64,000 nucleotides of DNA from Devosia sp. SL43 (lineage in GTDB: Bacteria > Pseudomonadota > Alphaproteobacteria > Rhizobiales > Devosiaceae): positions 3,650,501-3,714,500 of the forward strand of contig NZ_CP063401.1 of assembly GCF_021729885.1 (NCBI RefSeq), read 5' to 3'. Position numbers and translations under genes: made by a program. The notes below the pieces were generated by a model, which had not been told where the DNA came from, did no database searches, and saw only the letters and a program-made list of their open reading frames with translations. Shown here piece after piece: positions 26,532 through 35,026 of this stretch (its first letter is position 1; each line of letters starts with the position of its first letter).

Positions 26532-26924
26532 TCATTTGTCTTCTTCGTCTTCCACGTCCGGACCCATATCGGATCCCGGTGGCGGGGGAGGCGAAGCGGC
26601 ATTCATTTGCGCCACCACACGGGTGACATTGAGTATTCCAGCGGCGAAGCCCACCAACAGCATGATGAGCAAGCCCCAGGGGCTGGTCCCCAGGCCCAGA
26701 TCGATGAGGTAGCCGAAACCGGCACCCACCAGGATCGCGGCGATGAATTCGGTACCGATGCGCATGCCGCGCGCCATACCGCTCATCTCCGGGGATGCAC
26801 CTGCCGAGGCTCTGTTGTCCTCGATCGCGCGGTCCCGCTTGGCCGAGGCGATGCGCGATGCAAGATCGCCCGTCACCCCTCTGGCACTATCAGGCTGACC
26901 TTCGGTATCTTGCGGTTTTACCAT
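26532..26924 (-). CDS. atpI: AtpI-like ATP synthase accessory protein
   Basis: 130 residues: a polar N-terminus with SRIASAKRDRAIE, two membrane helices (about 50-72 and 80-102, GTEFIAAILVGAGFGYLID) and an acidic, proline-rich tail (SPPPPPGSDMG). The position at the head of the F0 operon and the helix pattern match AtpI, which helps assemble the c ring. The start has GGGGGA upstream. Confidence 0.88.
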   Translation of the reverse strand: MVKPQDTEGQPDSARGVTGDLASRIASAKRDRAIEDNRASAGASPEMSGMARGMRIGTEFIAAILVGAGFGYLIDLGLGTSPWGLLIMLLVGFAAGILNVTRVVAQMNAASPPPPPGSDMGPDVEDEEDK

Positions 26925-26987
26925 CCGCTCGTTCCCCCTGGCCGGCCCTTTCCCGAAAGTTTCCGGGGCGCCTTATTAGTCGCGCGC

Positions 26988-27016
26988 AACATAGTTGTGG
27001 GGTCTGAGAGTGTCAA
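26988..27016 (-). promoter_or_regulatory. Sigma-70 promoter of the atp F0 operon
   Basis: On the minus strand a perfect -35 TTGACA (27011-27016) is followed, after 17 bases, by TATGTT (26988-26993) as the -10. Transcription would start near 26980, giving a leader of about 55 bases before atpI. Confidence 0.75.
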
Positions 27017-27180
27017 GATAACCTTACCGGCTCTAACCTGTTGTTTTTGATGGTGAAAACAGCTTGTCGCAGGGGTGCGGCATGCTGTCCACAGAAGATG
27101 ATGGCGAAGTCGGGGCGGGGAGGCGGGGATTCTGGGCGTGACAGTGCGCTGCGCGGGTCTGTCCGGCAGTGGAAAGCTGC

Positions 27181-27250
27181 GGCGATGGCGAGACCTCCGT
27201 CTCGTATGCGCGTAGTCCGCGATTTTAGTGAAACCGAAGTCTCGCCATCG
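27181..27250. repeat. Palindromic intergenic repeat, class E
   Basis: Arms GCGATGGCGAGAC (27181-27193) and GTCTCGCCATCGC (27238-27250) pair perfectly; the next bases CTCCGTCTC and GAAACCGAA pair in part. The loop contains GTAGTCCGCGATTTTAG. Single copy in this window. Confidence 0.75.
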
Positions 27251-27426
27251 CATCGGGTGCGGCTCCTGCCCAGGGCTTTGCTCTGGCGTTGTGCCGCAGG
27301 CTGGAGCGACCTCCATCCGCCGATCTCCCCCCGCCGACCGTTCGTCGCGACCGCGCAGTAGTGCGGGAGTGATAGGGGGCAGTGTCGCACGGGATATAAG
27401 GACGGGGATAAGATGGATAAGCGGTC

Positions 27427-28119
27427 TTAAAGCGGTCCCTCGACATGGGGTTCGGGTTGGCCAGCCCAGGTCATGCGGAAGACCGCCCCTTGGCGCACGG
27501 ACTGGACTGCCGCGGGGCGCAGGGCCACCAGGCATATACCGCCCCGGTGACGGACCGATGGATAGATGATGCCATTGAGCCCCTCTGCCCGTGCCCGTTC
27601 GGCCATGGTGTTGCCGATCGGATAGGCGCGACCCCGGTCGGGGTCGAGCGCGGGATGGTCCGCCCGCTGTCGCAGGTCGAGGAAATCGCCGGCTAGGCTG
27701 CAGAACATTTCCGCATACTCGACCACGGCATGAAAGTTGCCCGCGTCCGCAAGGGCATTCGTGAGGTGGAAGCCCACTTCGCGGAGGCAGGTTTCGACCG
27801 ATAGCGCGGCATACCAGGCGCCCCGGTTGCCACCATTGAAGCGGTTCGGTTGCAGAGGCTTGGCATAGGCGAAGGACGCATTGATGAAGCTGGCATGGGG
27901 CACGTCATAGACCAACTCATTCGCGGCGAGCCCAGTGATGCCCCGCTCCTGCGCCATCTGCCGGGCACTCGTTGCGCCCTCGATTTCAGCAAGCAGCGCC
28001 AGTTCTTCGTCACTGTCGACAAGTGGCTTCAGCACTGCCGCTCGAAGGCGCGCCGTCGTCACCAGCCGAATGGTTTTGGAAAAGGCTGCCGTAACGACCG
28101 GGACGCCATCGACCTCCAA
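27427..28119 (-). CDS. RES-domain toxin
   Basis: 230 residues. The RES domain is visible as the Arg in RFNGGNRGAWYAAL (about 94-107), the Glu of SVETCLREVGFH and the later small-residue region TMAERARAEGLNGIIYPSVR (about 175-194). RES toxins of the Xre-RES family (for example in Pseudomonas and Mycobacterium MbcT) degrade NAD+ and stop growth. The start is TTG, directly abutting the antitoxin TGA, so translation is coupled. I cannot tell whether it is active; the catalytic Arg-Tyr-Glu-type residues appear to be present. Confidence 0.87.
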   Translation of the reverse strand: MEVDGVPVVTAAFSKTIRLVTTARLRAAVLKPLVDSDEELALLAEIEGATSARQMAQERGITGLAANELVYDVPHASFINASFAYAKPLQPNRFNGGNRGAWYAALSVETCLREVGFHLTNALADAGNFHAVVEYAEMFCSLAGDFLDLRQRADHPALDPDRGRAYPIGNTMAERARAEGLNGIIYPSVRHRGGICLVALRPAAVQSVRQGAVFRMTWAGQPEPHVEGPL

Positions 28120-28548
28120 TCAGAGGCCCCCGCGCACGGCGTCCACATAGCGGCGGACATCGAGCATCTGCGGAATACCGCCATTGATCATCGACTCGAT
28201 CGGGCTCATGCGGGCGAATAGCGGAGCTTTGTTGGTAAGGCCTGGCCAGCGATCGGCCATGTCATCGACAAACAGCAAGTGCAAGCCCTTGTAGATGCCG
28301 ACCATCGCGGAGATGCGCGTCATCTGGTCCTGGCTCAAAGCCTTGTCCTTGCCATCCTGCTTGAGCCGCTCCCAGGTGCTGGTCGATACATCGAGCAGTG
28401 CTGCCGCCTGCTGTCCGGTCAGACCCCATTGCTCGACCAGCCGACGAAACGCCTTGAGCGCAACTTTCGACAGGCGCGCACGGTCCGTCTCCTGGGCGAA
28501 ATTCTGCCGCTCGATCGGTTCGGCAACGCCGGCAATCAAGGCTTGCAT
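28120..28548 (-). CDS. Xre/MbcA/ParS-type antitoxin
   Basis: 142 residues: an N-terminal Xre-like helix-turn-helix (about 28-75, LTGQQAAALLDVSTSTWERL) and a C-terminal DUF2384-type toxin-binding domain (about 80-142, ending in RRYVDAVRGGL). It should neutralise the RES toxin and repress the pair. Antitoxin first, toxin second, no gap, is the usual order. Two direct repeats TCAAATGA lie just upstream and may be its operator. Confidence 0.87.
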   Translation of the reverse strand: MQALIAGVAEPIERQNFAQETDRARLSKVALKAFRRLVEQWGLTGQQAAALLDVSTSTWERLKQDGKDKALSQDQMTRISAMVGIYKGLHLLFVDDMADRWPGLTNKAPLFARMSPIESMINGGIPQMLDVRRYVDAVRGGL

Positions 28549-28560
28549 GGAATTTATCCT

Positions 28561-28591
28561 TCAAATGACGTACAATCTATACATCAAATGA
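28561..28591. promoter_or_regulatory. Candidate operator of the Xre-RES operon
   Basis: TCAAATGA occurs at 28561-28568 and again at 28584-28591, 23 bases apart (about two helical turns), flanking GTACAATCTATAC. It begins 13 bases upstream of the antitoxin ATG, in A+T-rich sequence. Confidence 0.5.
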
Positions 28592-28617
28592 TGGCGCGCT
28601 GTCCAGTATTCAAGAGT

Positions 28618-31600
28618 TTAGCTGGCTTCGCGGAAGCTCTCGGCGGTAGTCAAATCGACCGAAACCAGCTGACTAACCCCACGCTCCGCCATGGTCACCC
28701 CAAACAGCCGGTCCACCCGGCTCATGGTGATGGGATTATGGGTGATGACCATGAAGCGCGTATTGGTACGCTGGCGCATGGAATCGAGCAGGTTGCAGAA
28801 GCGCTCGACATTGGCGTCGTCGAGCGGGGCATCGACTTCGTCGAGCACGCAGATCGGCGCCGGATTGGTCAGGAACACGGCAAAGATCAGGCTCATGGCG
28901 GTCAGTGCCTGCTCGCCGCCCGACAGCAGCGTCATGGTCTGCGGCTTCTTCCCAGGCGGGCGGGCGATGATTTCGAGGCCGGCTTCGAGCGGATCGTCGC
29001 TTTCGACGAAGCTCAGTTCAGCCGTGCCGCCGCCGAAGAGCGTGGTGAACAGTTCCTGGAAATGCGCATTGACCTTGCCGAAGGCCTCGTTGAGCCGGGC
29101 GCGGCCCTCGCGGTTGAGCGACTGGATGCCGTGGCGCAGCTTGGCGATGGCCTCGATCAGGTCGTTCTTGTCGGCGACCATTGTGTCGAGCTTCTCCTGG
29201 ACCTCGACAGCTTCCTTTTCGGCCGACAGGTTGACCCCGCCCAGCCGTTCGCGCTCGGCCTTGAGCCGGTCAACCTTCTGCTCGGTCGCCGCTTCCGATG
29301 GCAGCGGGTCCGACGGGCGGATACCCGAAGCTTCGAGCGTCTTCGACGCTGGAATATCCAGCACCTCCTCGATCTGCCGCTCGATCTGCTGGCGCTGGGC
29401 GATGAAGCCGTGCACGCGCTCTTCGATGCGGGTCAGCTCGATACGGGCATTGGCCAGCAAGTCGCTGGCAGTCTTGAGCGCCTTGTCAGCCTCGCGATAG
29501 CCGGCCTGCGCGAGGTTGAGTGCATCGCCGGAGGCCTGATGCTCTACCTTGGCGCGTTCGATCTGCTCGTCGAGCTGGGCCCGTTTGGTTGCGAAACCAT
29601 CGGGGGCCTCGTTCACGCTGGTCAGTTGCGCCGAAACTTCCATGCTGCGCTGGTCGAGCGTCGACAGTTGAGCCAGCGCACCATCGCGGCGGCGGTTCCA
29701 GCTCAGGCTGTCACGCTCCAGCTGGTCGATGCGGCTTTCGCGCATGCGCGCCGCCGTCTCGAAGCTGCCGAGCTTGAGTCGGGCCTGGTCGGCGCGATCA
29801 CGGGCGGCGGTCAGCACCGACTGTTTTGCCTCGGCGATACGAGCGGCATCGTCTTCGGTGCCAGCTTCCAGCATGGCCTTTTCCGCATCGGCGCGGACGG
29901 CTTCGGCTTCGCTCAAGCTCGAGGCCAGGCGGATGCGCGCTTCCTCCAGAGCCGACTGCCGGGTCGTGAGGTCGCCAATGGCGCGCTGCGCCTTGTCGAC
30001 TTCGGACTGGGCGGCGCCGATGGCATGCTGTGCGGCGCGCCAGGCTTCGCGCTTGGCGCGTTCGTCCTGCCTGACGGCGTCGAGCGTGGCCGACAGGGCC
30101 TCGACGTCGCGCTTCCAGCCATTGCGCTCGCCCTTGGCACGGGCGATCTCTTCATCGAGCTCGGCGAGGCGATTGCGCTGGGCGAGGCGCTGCGCGGCGG
30201 CGCTTGGCGCGTCGGCAGCGGAAACGAAGCCGTCCCAGCGCCACAGCGCACCATCGAGCGTAACCAGCCGCTGGCCCGGCTTGAGCGCATGCATCAGGCT
30301 GGGGCCGTCGGCGGCATCGATGAGGCCGATCTGGTCGAGCCGGCGCTTGAGCAGCGGCGAGCCGGTGACATAGCGACTGAGTGGTTCGGCGGCCTGGGGC
30401 AGGGCGGCATCATCGGTATGGTCGACAGGGACCGACCAATGCATCGGCGCGCCGGCATCCGAGCTGGCCTCAAGGTCGTCGCCAAGGGCAGCGCCAAGCG
30501 CCGTTTCGTAGCCTGGTGTCACCTTGAGCTGGTCGACAATGGCGGGCCAGAGGCTGGCGCCGACATTGAGCATCTTGCCGAGGGTCGCGGCCTCGGCTTC
30601 TAGGCGATTGAGCGCCGCCTCGATCTCGGCAAGGCGTGGACGGGCGGCGTCGAGTTTGGCTTGGGCGGCGGATGTCGTCTCTTCGGCCAGCGTGGCTGCG
30701 GCTTCCGCCTCGGCAGTGCGGGTCTGCGCGGCGGCGAGGGCGGCGCGCTTGATGGTCAGGGTTTCGTCGGCGTCGAGGCTCGCCGAAACGGTGCGCGACT
30801 CGTGTTCGACTTCGGCAACCTGCTGGGTCAGGCGCTGGATGCGGGCGGCGGCGTCGCCAGCACTGCGGATCGCCTGCGCGCGGCGAGCCCGCACCTGCGC
30901 CAAGGCATCGGCGGCGGCACGGGCTTCGGCTTCGGCGCCGGCTACGGCTGCCCGGGCTGTATCGGCCTCGCGTCGAGCGGTGTCGAAGTCACCCTGCGCA
31001 GCTTCGCCTTCGGTCTGGAGCTTGGCCAGTTCCTCGGCATAGAGCGCCAGCGTGGTGTCGCTTTCGGCGACCAGCTCGCGTTCGCGCACACCGTCGGCGG
31101 CCAACTGCTTGATGCGATCTTCGAGCTCCGCACGCCGCTGGCTGGCACGGCGCGATTCTTCGGCGAGCTGCTCGGAGAGGATCGTGTAGCGCTGCAGGAC
31201 GGCGCCGGTCACGGCCTCGCGGTCGCGCAGGGGCTGCAGAGCGGCATCGGCGGCTTCGAGCTTCTTCTGCGCCTGCAGCTCGAGATGGGTGGCATCGGCG
31301 AGTTCGCGGATCAGGACCGCCTGCTGCGCCTCGGTTTCCTTCTCGGCATAGCGGGCTGCGACCCAGCGGATATGATAGAGCGTCGCCTCGGCGCGTCTGA
31401 TATCGCCGCTGAGCGAGCGATAGCGGGTGGCCAGCCGCGCCTGGCGCTTGAGGGTTTCGAGCTGGGTCTCGACCTGGGCGATGATGTCATCGACGCGTTC
31501 GAGATTGGCCTCGGCGGCGCGCAGGCGCAGCTCGGCTTCGTGACGGCGCGAGTGCAGCCCCGAAATGCCGGCGGCTTCTTCGAGAAGGGCGCGGCGGGCG

Positions 31601-32073
31601 GTCGGCTTGGCGGCGATCAGCTCGCCGATCTGCCCTTGCCGCACCATGGCCGGCGAATGGGCGCCGGTGGAGGCATCGGCGAACAGCAGTTGCACGTCGC
31701 GCGCGCGCACTTCCTTGCCATTGACGCGATAGACCGACCCCGCCTCACGCTCGATGCGGCGGGTGACTTCCAGGATGTCGGCATTGTTGAGCGCTGCCGG
31801 AGCAGTGCGATCGGAATTGTCGAGGACGAGGGTGACTTCGGCGGAATTGCGGGCCGGGCGGTTGCCGGAACCCGAGAAGATCACGTCGTCCATGCCCGAG
31901 GCGCGCATGGCCTTGTACGAGCTCTCGCCCATGACCCAGCGCATGGCCTCGACGAGATTGGATTTGCCACAACCATTGGGCCCGACAATGCCAGTCAGTC
32001 CCGGCTCCATCACGAGCGTGGTTTCGTCCGAGAAGGACTTGAAGCCGTGCAGCTTGAGGCGGGAGAATTTCAT
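28618..32073 (-). CDS. smc: Chromosome segregation protein SMC
   Basis: 1151 residues. The Walker A motif is GPNGCGKS (31-38), followed by a coiled coil, a hinge (about 500-660), a second coiled coil, the ABC signature LSGGEQALTAM and Walker B VLDEVDAPLDD near the C-terminus. SMC dimers with ScpAB organise and separate the chromosome. The start MKFSRLKLHGFKSF is the standard N-terminus. No ribosome site precedes it; instead a perfect 9-base hairpin ends right at the ATG. It lies downstream of the DsbA-like gene and dciA, the order seen in many rhizobia. Confidence 0.97.
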   Translation of the reverse strand: MKFSRLKLHGFKSFSDETTLVMEPGLTGIVGPNGCGKSNLVEAMRWVMGESSYKAMRASGMDDVIFSGSGNRPARNSAEVTLVLDNSDRTAPAALNNADILEVTRRIEREAGSVYRVNGKEVRARDVQLLFADASTGAHSPAMVRQGQIGELIAAKPTARRALLEEAAGISGLHSRRHEAELRLRAAEANLERVDDIIAQVETQLETLKRQARLATRYRSLSGDIRRAEATLYHIRWVAARYAEKETEAQQAVLIRELADATHLELQAQKKLEAADAALQPLRDREAVTGAVLQRYTILSEQLAEESRRASQRRAELEDRIKQLAADGVRERELVAESDTTLALYAEELAKLQTEGEAAQGDFDTARREADTARAAVAGAEAEARAAADALAQVRARRAQAIRSAGDAAARIQRLTQQVAEVEHESRTVSASLDADETLTIKRAALAAAQTRTAEAEAAATLAEETTSAAQAKLDAARPRLAEIEAALNRLEAEAATLGKMLNVGASLWPAIVDQLKVTPGYETALGAALGDDLEASSDAGAPMHWSVPVDHTDDAALPQAAEPLSRYVTGSPLLKRRLDQIGLIDAADGPSLMHALKPGQRLVTLDGALWRWDGFVSAADAPSAAAQRLAQRNRLAELDEEIARAKGERNGWKRDVEALSATLDAVRQDERAKREAWRAAQHAIGAAQSEVDKAQRAIGDLTTRQSALEEARIRLASSLSEAEAVRADAEKAMLEAGTEDDAARIAEAKQSVLTAARDRADQARLKLGSFETAARMRESRIDQLERDSLSWNRRRDGALAQLSTLDQRSMEVSAQLTSVNEAPDGFATKRAQLDEQIERAKVEHQASGDALNLAQAGYREADKALKTASDLLANARIELTRIEERVHGFIAQRQQIERQIEEVLDIPASKTLEASGIRPSDPLPSEAATEQKVDRLKAERERLGGVNLSAEKEAVEVQEKLDTMVADKNDLIEAIAKLRHGIQSLNREGRARLNEAFGKVNAHFQELFTTLFGGGTAELSFVESDDPLEAGLEIIARPPGKKPQTMTLLSGGEQALTAMSLIFAVFLTNPAPICVLDEVDAPLDDANVERFCNLLDSMRQRTNTRFMVITHNPITMSRVDRLFGVTMAERGVSQLVSVDLTTAESFREAS

Positions 32074-32099
32074 GGCAGCGCTACCGGAGCAGCGCTGCC
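32074..32099 (-). promoter_or_regulatory. Hairpin abutting the smc start codon
   Basis: GGCAGCGCT (32074-32082) and AGCGCTGCC (32091-32099) pair perfectly with an 8-base loop. On the minus strand the 3' arm ends at the base before the smc ATG, in the 36-base gap after the DsbA-like gene. No T tract follows, so it is not a terminator; it may modulate smc translation or mRNA processing. Confidence 0.5.
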
Positions 32100-32109
32100 G
32101 AAGGCGAAA

Positions 32110-32907
32110 TTACTGCGCAGGAGCGACCGGCGTGGCCGTTGGTTCGGCCGGAGCCATTGCGTCTGCGGCTGGAGCAGCTGGCGTGGTGGCGTCAGCAGCA
32201 GGGGCGGCGGGAGCCATCGCATCGGTCGCGGGAGCGGCCGGCGTGGTCGCGACGAAATCGGCAGGCACCAGCGGATCGATTTCAGCGGCGAGCTGTTCGA
32301 GTGTCTTGTCACCGCTGAGCGTCTTGCCATTGACATAGAATGTCGGCGTACCTGCGAGTCCGAATTCATTGAGCGCCTGTTCGCGCACAGCTTCCATCGC
32401 GGTGAACAGGGCCTGATTCGTCAATGCTGCGTCGAAAGTTTCCTGGGTAAAGCCAAGCTGCTTGGCGATTTCGAGGATGGCGTCGCGCGGCGTCTGCGAT
32501 GCGGCCCAGGTGGTCTGGGTCTTGAAGTAGGTCGAGATTACATTGTGATAGTTGGTCGGGCCGGCGGCCTCAGCCAGCATGAACACCGCAGCATCGAGCA
32601 CGTTGCGCACGAAGGGGCGGGTGATCAGCTTGACCTTGCCGGTGTTGACATAGGCCTCGATGAAGCCAGGCAGCACGTCATTGGAGAAGGCTGCACAATG
32701 CGGGCAGGTCGGCGAGGCATATTCGATCACGGTGACCGGCGCGGTGTCGCTGCCCTGCACGTGGTCGACCATGCCGCCTGCAGGCGCCATCAGCTTGGCG
32801 ACGTCAATCATGTCGCCTTCGGCAGCGTTGGCGGTGGCGACCCCGCAGAGGCTCAAAGCCGATGCGGCAGCGGCCAGAATGAGGGTGTCACGGCGGTTGA
32901 ATTTCAC
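32110..32907 (-). CDS. DsbA-family thiol-disulfide oxidoreductase
   Basis: 265 residues from GTG 32907, chosen because AGGAG lies eight bases upstream and the product begins with a signal peptide (MKFNRRDTLILAAAASALS). The thioredoxin-type active site is C68-P-H-C71 in SPTCPHCAAF; the cis-proline loop is GLAGTPTFYVNG. The last 50 residues are a low-complexity Ala/Pro/Thr tail in which PAAPAADA recurs, unusual for this family. It probably catalyses disulfide formation in the periplasm. Confidence 0.9.
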   Translation of the reverse strand: MKFNRRDTLILAAAASALSLCGVATANAAEGDMIDVAKLMAPAGGMVDHVQGSDTAPVTVIEYASPTCPHCAAFSNDVLPGFIEAYVNTGKVKLITRPFVRNVLDAAVFMLAEAAGPTNYHNVISTYFKTQTTWAASQTPRDAILEIAKQLGFTQETFDAALTNQALFTAMEAVREQALNEFGLAGTPTFYVNGKTLSGDKTLEQLAAEIDPLVPADFVATTPAAPATDAMAPAAPAADATTPAAPAADAMAPAEPTATPVAPAQ

Positions 32908-33008
32908 GGCTAACGCTCCTGTTTTGATGTGCGCGACACTACACGGGGCAAATGTGTGGGCAAGTGGGCACATTCATCAACCCGGCGTGAACAGTGTGGT
33001 TGCATTGT

Positions 33009-33127
33009 CAGTTAGGTGATGCCGGCCTGCAAAGCCCAATCTCCTGCGCTTCCGGTGCTCACGTACAAAATGTACGCTCCGCTCCGGTTCTCTAAGATCG
33101 GCCTTTTCGACTCGGCCTGACCTAACT
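33009..33127. repeat. Palindromic intergenic repeat, class D, overlapping the dciA 3' end
   Basis: Outer arms CAGTTAGGT...GCCGGCC (33009-33027) and GGCC..ACCTAACTG (33113-33127) pair; the centre CGGTGCTCACGTACA / TGTACGCTCCGCTCCG forms a second stem around AAA. The right end includes the last codon and TAG of dciA. The centre resembles the GTGCTCACGTAC motif that recurs in intergenic DNA of many proteobacteria. Confidence 0.7.
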
Positions 33128-33640
33128 GGGTCCGTTCCCCCGGGACCTGCTGGATAGCGCGTGACCAAGTGTCCGCAACGCCTCCCTCAGATCGTCATCT
33201 GCAACATCGGCCACCTGGGCCCCGACCTTTGCGATCACGCTCTGGTTCGGTTGGATGTTGTTTTCCACCTTTTGCCCTGAACCCGGTGTGAATGGCTCTG
33301 CCGACAATCTGACAGCCCCCACCAGCACGAAACCGAAATAGCGGTTGATGGCTGCCGCGATCTTTTCGCCCTCATGCTGGATGGCCAGCGCATGGCCCGG
33401 CACGCAACGCAAAACCAGCGTCGCCCCCTCGGCACTGCGCTCGCCGCGCGGCCAGGTCAGCTTGTCGGGCACGGCGACCGCGTCATAAGGCTTGGGCGCC
33501 ATCACGTGCCAATGGGTGATGATGTCCCGGCTTGCAAAGCCGCGTTTCTTCAGCACCGGATCGAGCGCGCCACTAAGCACATCGGCGATATTCATCGTCC
33601 GATTGCGGCGTTTTGGTTCCGGTGCTTCATCCTTGGACAT
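33122..33640 (-). CDS. dciA: DciA-like protein (DUF721), replicative helicase loader
   Basis: 172 residues. The N-terminal part MNIADVLSGALDPVLKKRGF and the following ITHWHVM are the DUF721 (DciA) pattern, here with GHALAIQHEGEKIAAAINRYFG as the KH-like core. DciA loads or assists DnaB helicase in bacteria that lack DnaC. The longer frame to 33754 is rejected because MSKDEAPEPK gives a normal start. Its last codons lie inside a palindromic repeat. It precedes the DsbA-like gene and smc on the same strand. Confidence 0.82.
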   Translation of the reverse strand: MSKDEAPEPKRRNRTMNIADVLSGALDPVLKKRGFASRDIITHWHVMAPKPYDAVAVPDKLTWPRGERSAEGATLVLRCVPGHALAIQHEGEKIAAAINRYFGFVLVGAVRLSAEPFTPGSGQKVENNIQPNQSVIAKVGAQVADVADDDLREALRTLGHALSSRSRGNGPS

Positions 33641-33779
33641 GGGATTGGCGTAGCGCCGAGCGTCGGCGCAAGCAAGCCCTCCCTCCGGCACGCGCTCTTG
33701 AAAGCCACGACGCGTTTGTTGATTGCAAGGCGAGCACAAGAACTTGCTCCCCACGCCCAGGCGACGCTATCTCCTTCGC

Positions 33780-34832
33780 ATGCTCCTATCCGACACCACC
33801 CCCATCGACGCCCCAGCCGTGCTCGCCTGGTACGACCGGCATGCTCGTGATCTGCCCTGGCGAGTTTCACCCGCCGACCTGGCTAGAGGTATCCGCCCCG
33901 ACCCCTACAAGGTCTGGCTGAGCGAGGTGATGCTGCAGCAAACCACCGTAGCCGCAGTGAAGGCCTATTTCCTGCGCTTCACCAGCCTTTGGCCCTCCGT
34001 CTTCGACCTCGCGGCAGCCCCGCTCGACAGCGTGCTCAAGGAATGGGCCGGCCTGGGCTACTATGCCCGCGCCCGCAATCTTCATGGCTGCGCCCAGGCG
34101 GTGGTGAACGAACACGGCGGGGTGTTTCCCCAAACATCCGAAGCTCTGCAAACCCTGCCCGGCGTCGGTGCCTATACCAGCGCCGCCATATCGGCGATCT
34201 GCTTTGACGAGCGCATCGCGGTACTCGATGGCAATCTGGACCGCGTGCTGGCGCGCTATTATGCGCTGCCCGTGCCGGTACGCGATGCCAAGGACGAGTT
34301 GCGTGCCGCGCTGCAAGCTTCAGTGCCGGCGCGGGCCGGCGACTTCGCCCAGGCGATGATGGACCTCGGCGCCACCATCTGTGCACCACGTACTGCCGTC
34401 TGCATGCTCTGCCCGATCCAGCCCGGTTGCACTGCGACCAGGTCGGGCGATCCGACGATCTATCCGGTCAAAGCCGCCAAGGCCGACCGACCTGTGCGCA
34501 AGGGCCATGCCTACGTGATGGTAGACGCGACCGGCGATGTCTATCTCCAGTCGCGGCCTTCCAAGGGACTGCTTGGCGGCATGACGGAAGTGCCGGGCTC
34601 GGCTTGGGGCGGCGACCTGCCTGAGGCCCAATACCCGGCCAAAGGCAGCTGGAAGCATCGCGGACAGGTCGTCCACATATTCACCCATTTCCGGTTGGAG
34701 CTGGAAGTCTGGTCGGCCGAGGTCGCCGCCGATGGACTGGACGTCGGCTGGTGGGCCGAACCATCAGCACTCAAGGGTGAGGCGCTGCCGACGCTGTTTC
34801 GCAAGGTGCTGGCGGTCGCAGGGCTGCAATGA
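33780..34832 (+). CDS. mutY: A/G-specific adenine glycosylase
   Basis: 350 residues. It removes adenine mispaired with 8-oxoguanine. The catalytic glutamate is E49 in SEVMLQQT, the helix-hairpin-helix is LPGVGAYTSAAI with the following LDGNLDRVLAR, and the iron-sulfur cysteines are complete at C201, C208, C211 and C217 (C-x6-C-x2-C-x5-C). A C-terminal Nudix-like domain contains FTHFRLELEVW. ATG 33780 is chosen over the upstream extension. The gene is complete, yet a copy of its last 15 codons lies 2.1 kb downstream. Confidence 0.95.
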   Translation: MLLSDTTPIDAPAVLAWYDRHARDLPWRVSPADLARGIRPDPYKVWLSEVMLQQTTVAAVKAYFLRFTSLWPSVFDLAAAPLDSVLKEWAGLGYYARARNLHGCAQAVVNEHGGVFPQTSEALQTLPGVGAYTSAAISAICFDERIAVLDGNLDRVLARYYALPVPVRDAKDELRAALQASVPARAGDFAQAMMDLGATICAPRTAVCMLCPIQPGCTATRSGDPTIYPVKAAKADRPVRKGHAYVMVDATGDVYLQSRPSKGLLGGMTEVPGSAWGGDLPEAQYPAKGSWKHRGQVVHIFTHFRLELEVWSAEVAADGLDVGWWAEPSALKGEALPTLFRKVLAVAGLQ

Positions 34833-35026
34833 GAAGCGCGGCTGCCCGCCTTGGCGCGTCCTCAGGAAGAGCGCGCTTTGTGAAGGGGGGAGGCATTGAA
34901 GAACGCATGTCCGGTCTGCAGAACCTTTGCCGGGAAATCCCGATCATGCGGTTTCCGTCAACGATAAATTCACATGCAGAAGATATCCGTGGTTAACCAT
35001 AGCAATGACCAGCAGGAGTATCAAAG

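Larger units (their letters stand above)
26925..27426. other. Intergenic region upstream of the atp operon
   Basis: This 502-base gap contains the atp promoter (26988-27016) and a long palindrome (27181-27250). Open frames of 100-200 codons cross it on both strands, but they are Arg/Pro/His-rich, run through the palindrome and lack ribosome sites, so I do not call a gene. No tRNA fold was seen. Confidence 0.6.

Noticed and set aside
26918..27535. Open frames of 100-200 codons between the atp operon and the RES gene
   Set aside because: They run across a palindromic repeat and the atp promoter, and have no ribosome site.
28279..32913. Plus-strand frames of about 770 and 750 codons opposite smc and the DsbA-like gene
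   Set aside because: They mirror the coiled-coil codons of SMC; composition is non-protein-like (long Gly/Arg/Leu/His runs).
34986..35004. TTAACCAT half-site as a CtrA box for the chemoreceptor gene
   Set aside because: A single half-site within GTGGTTAACCATAG is too little evidence on its own.
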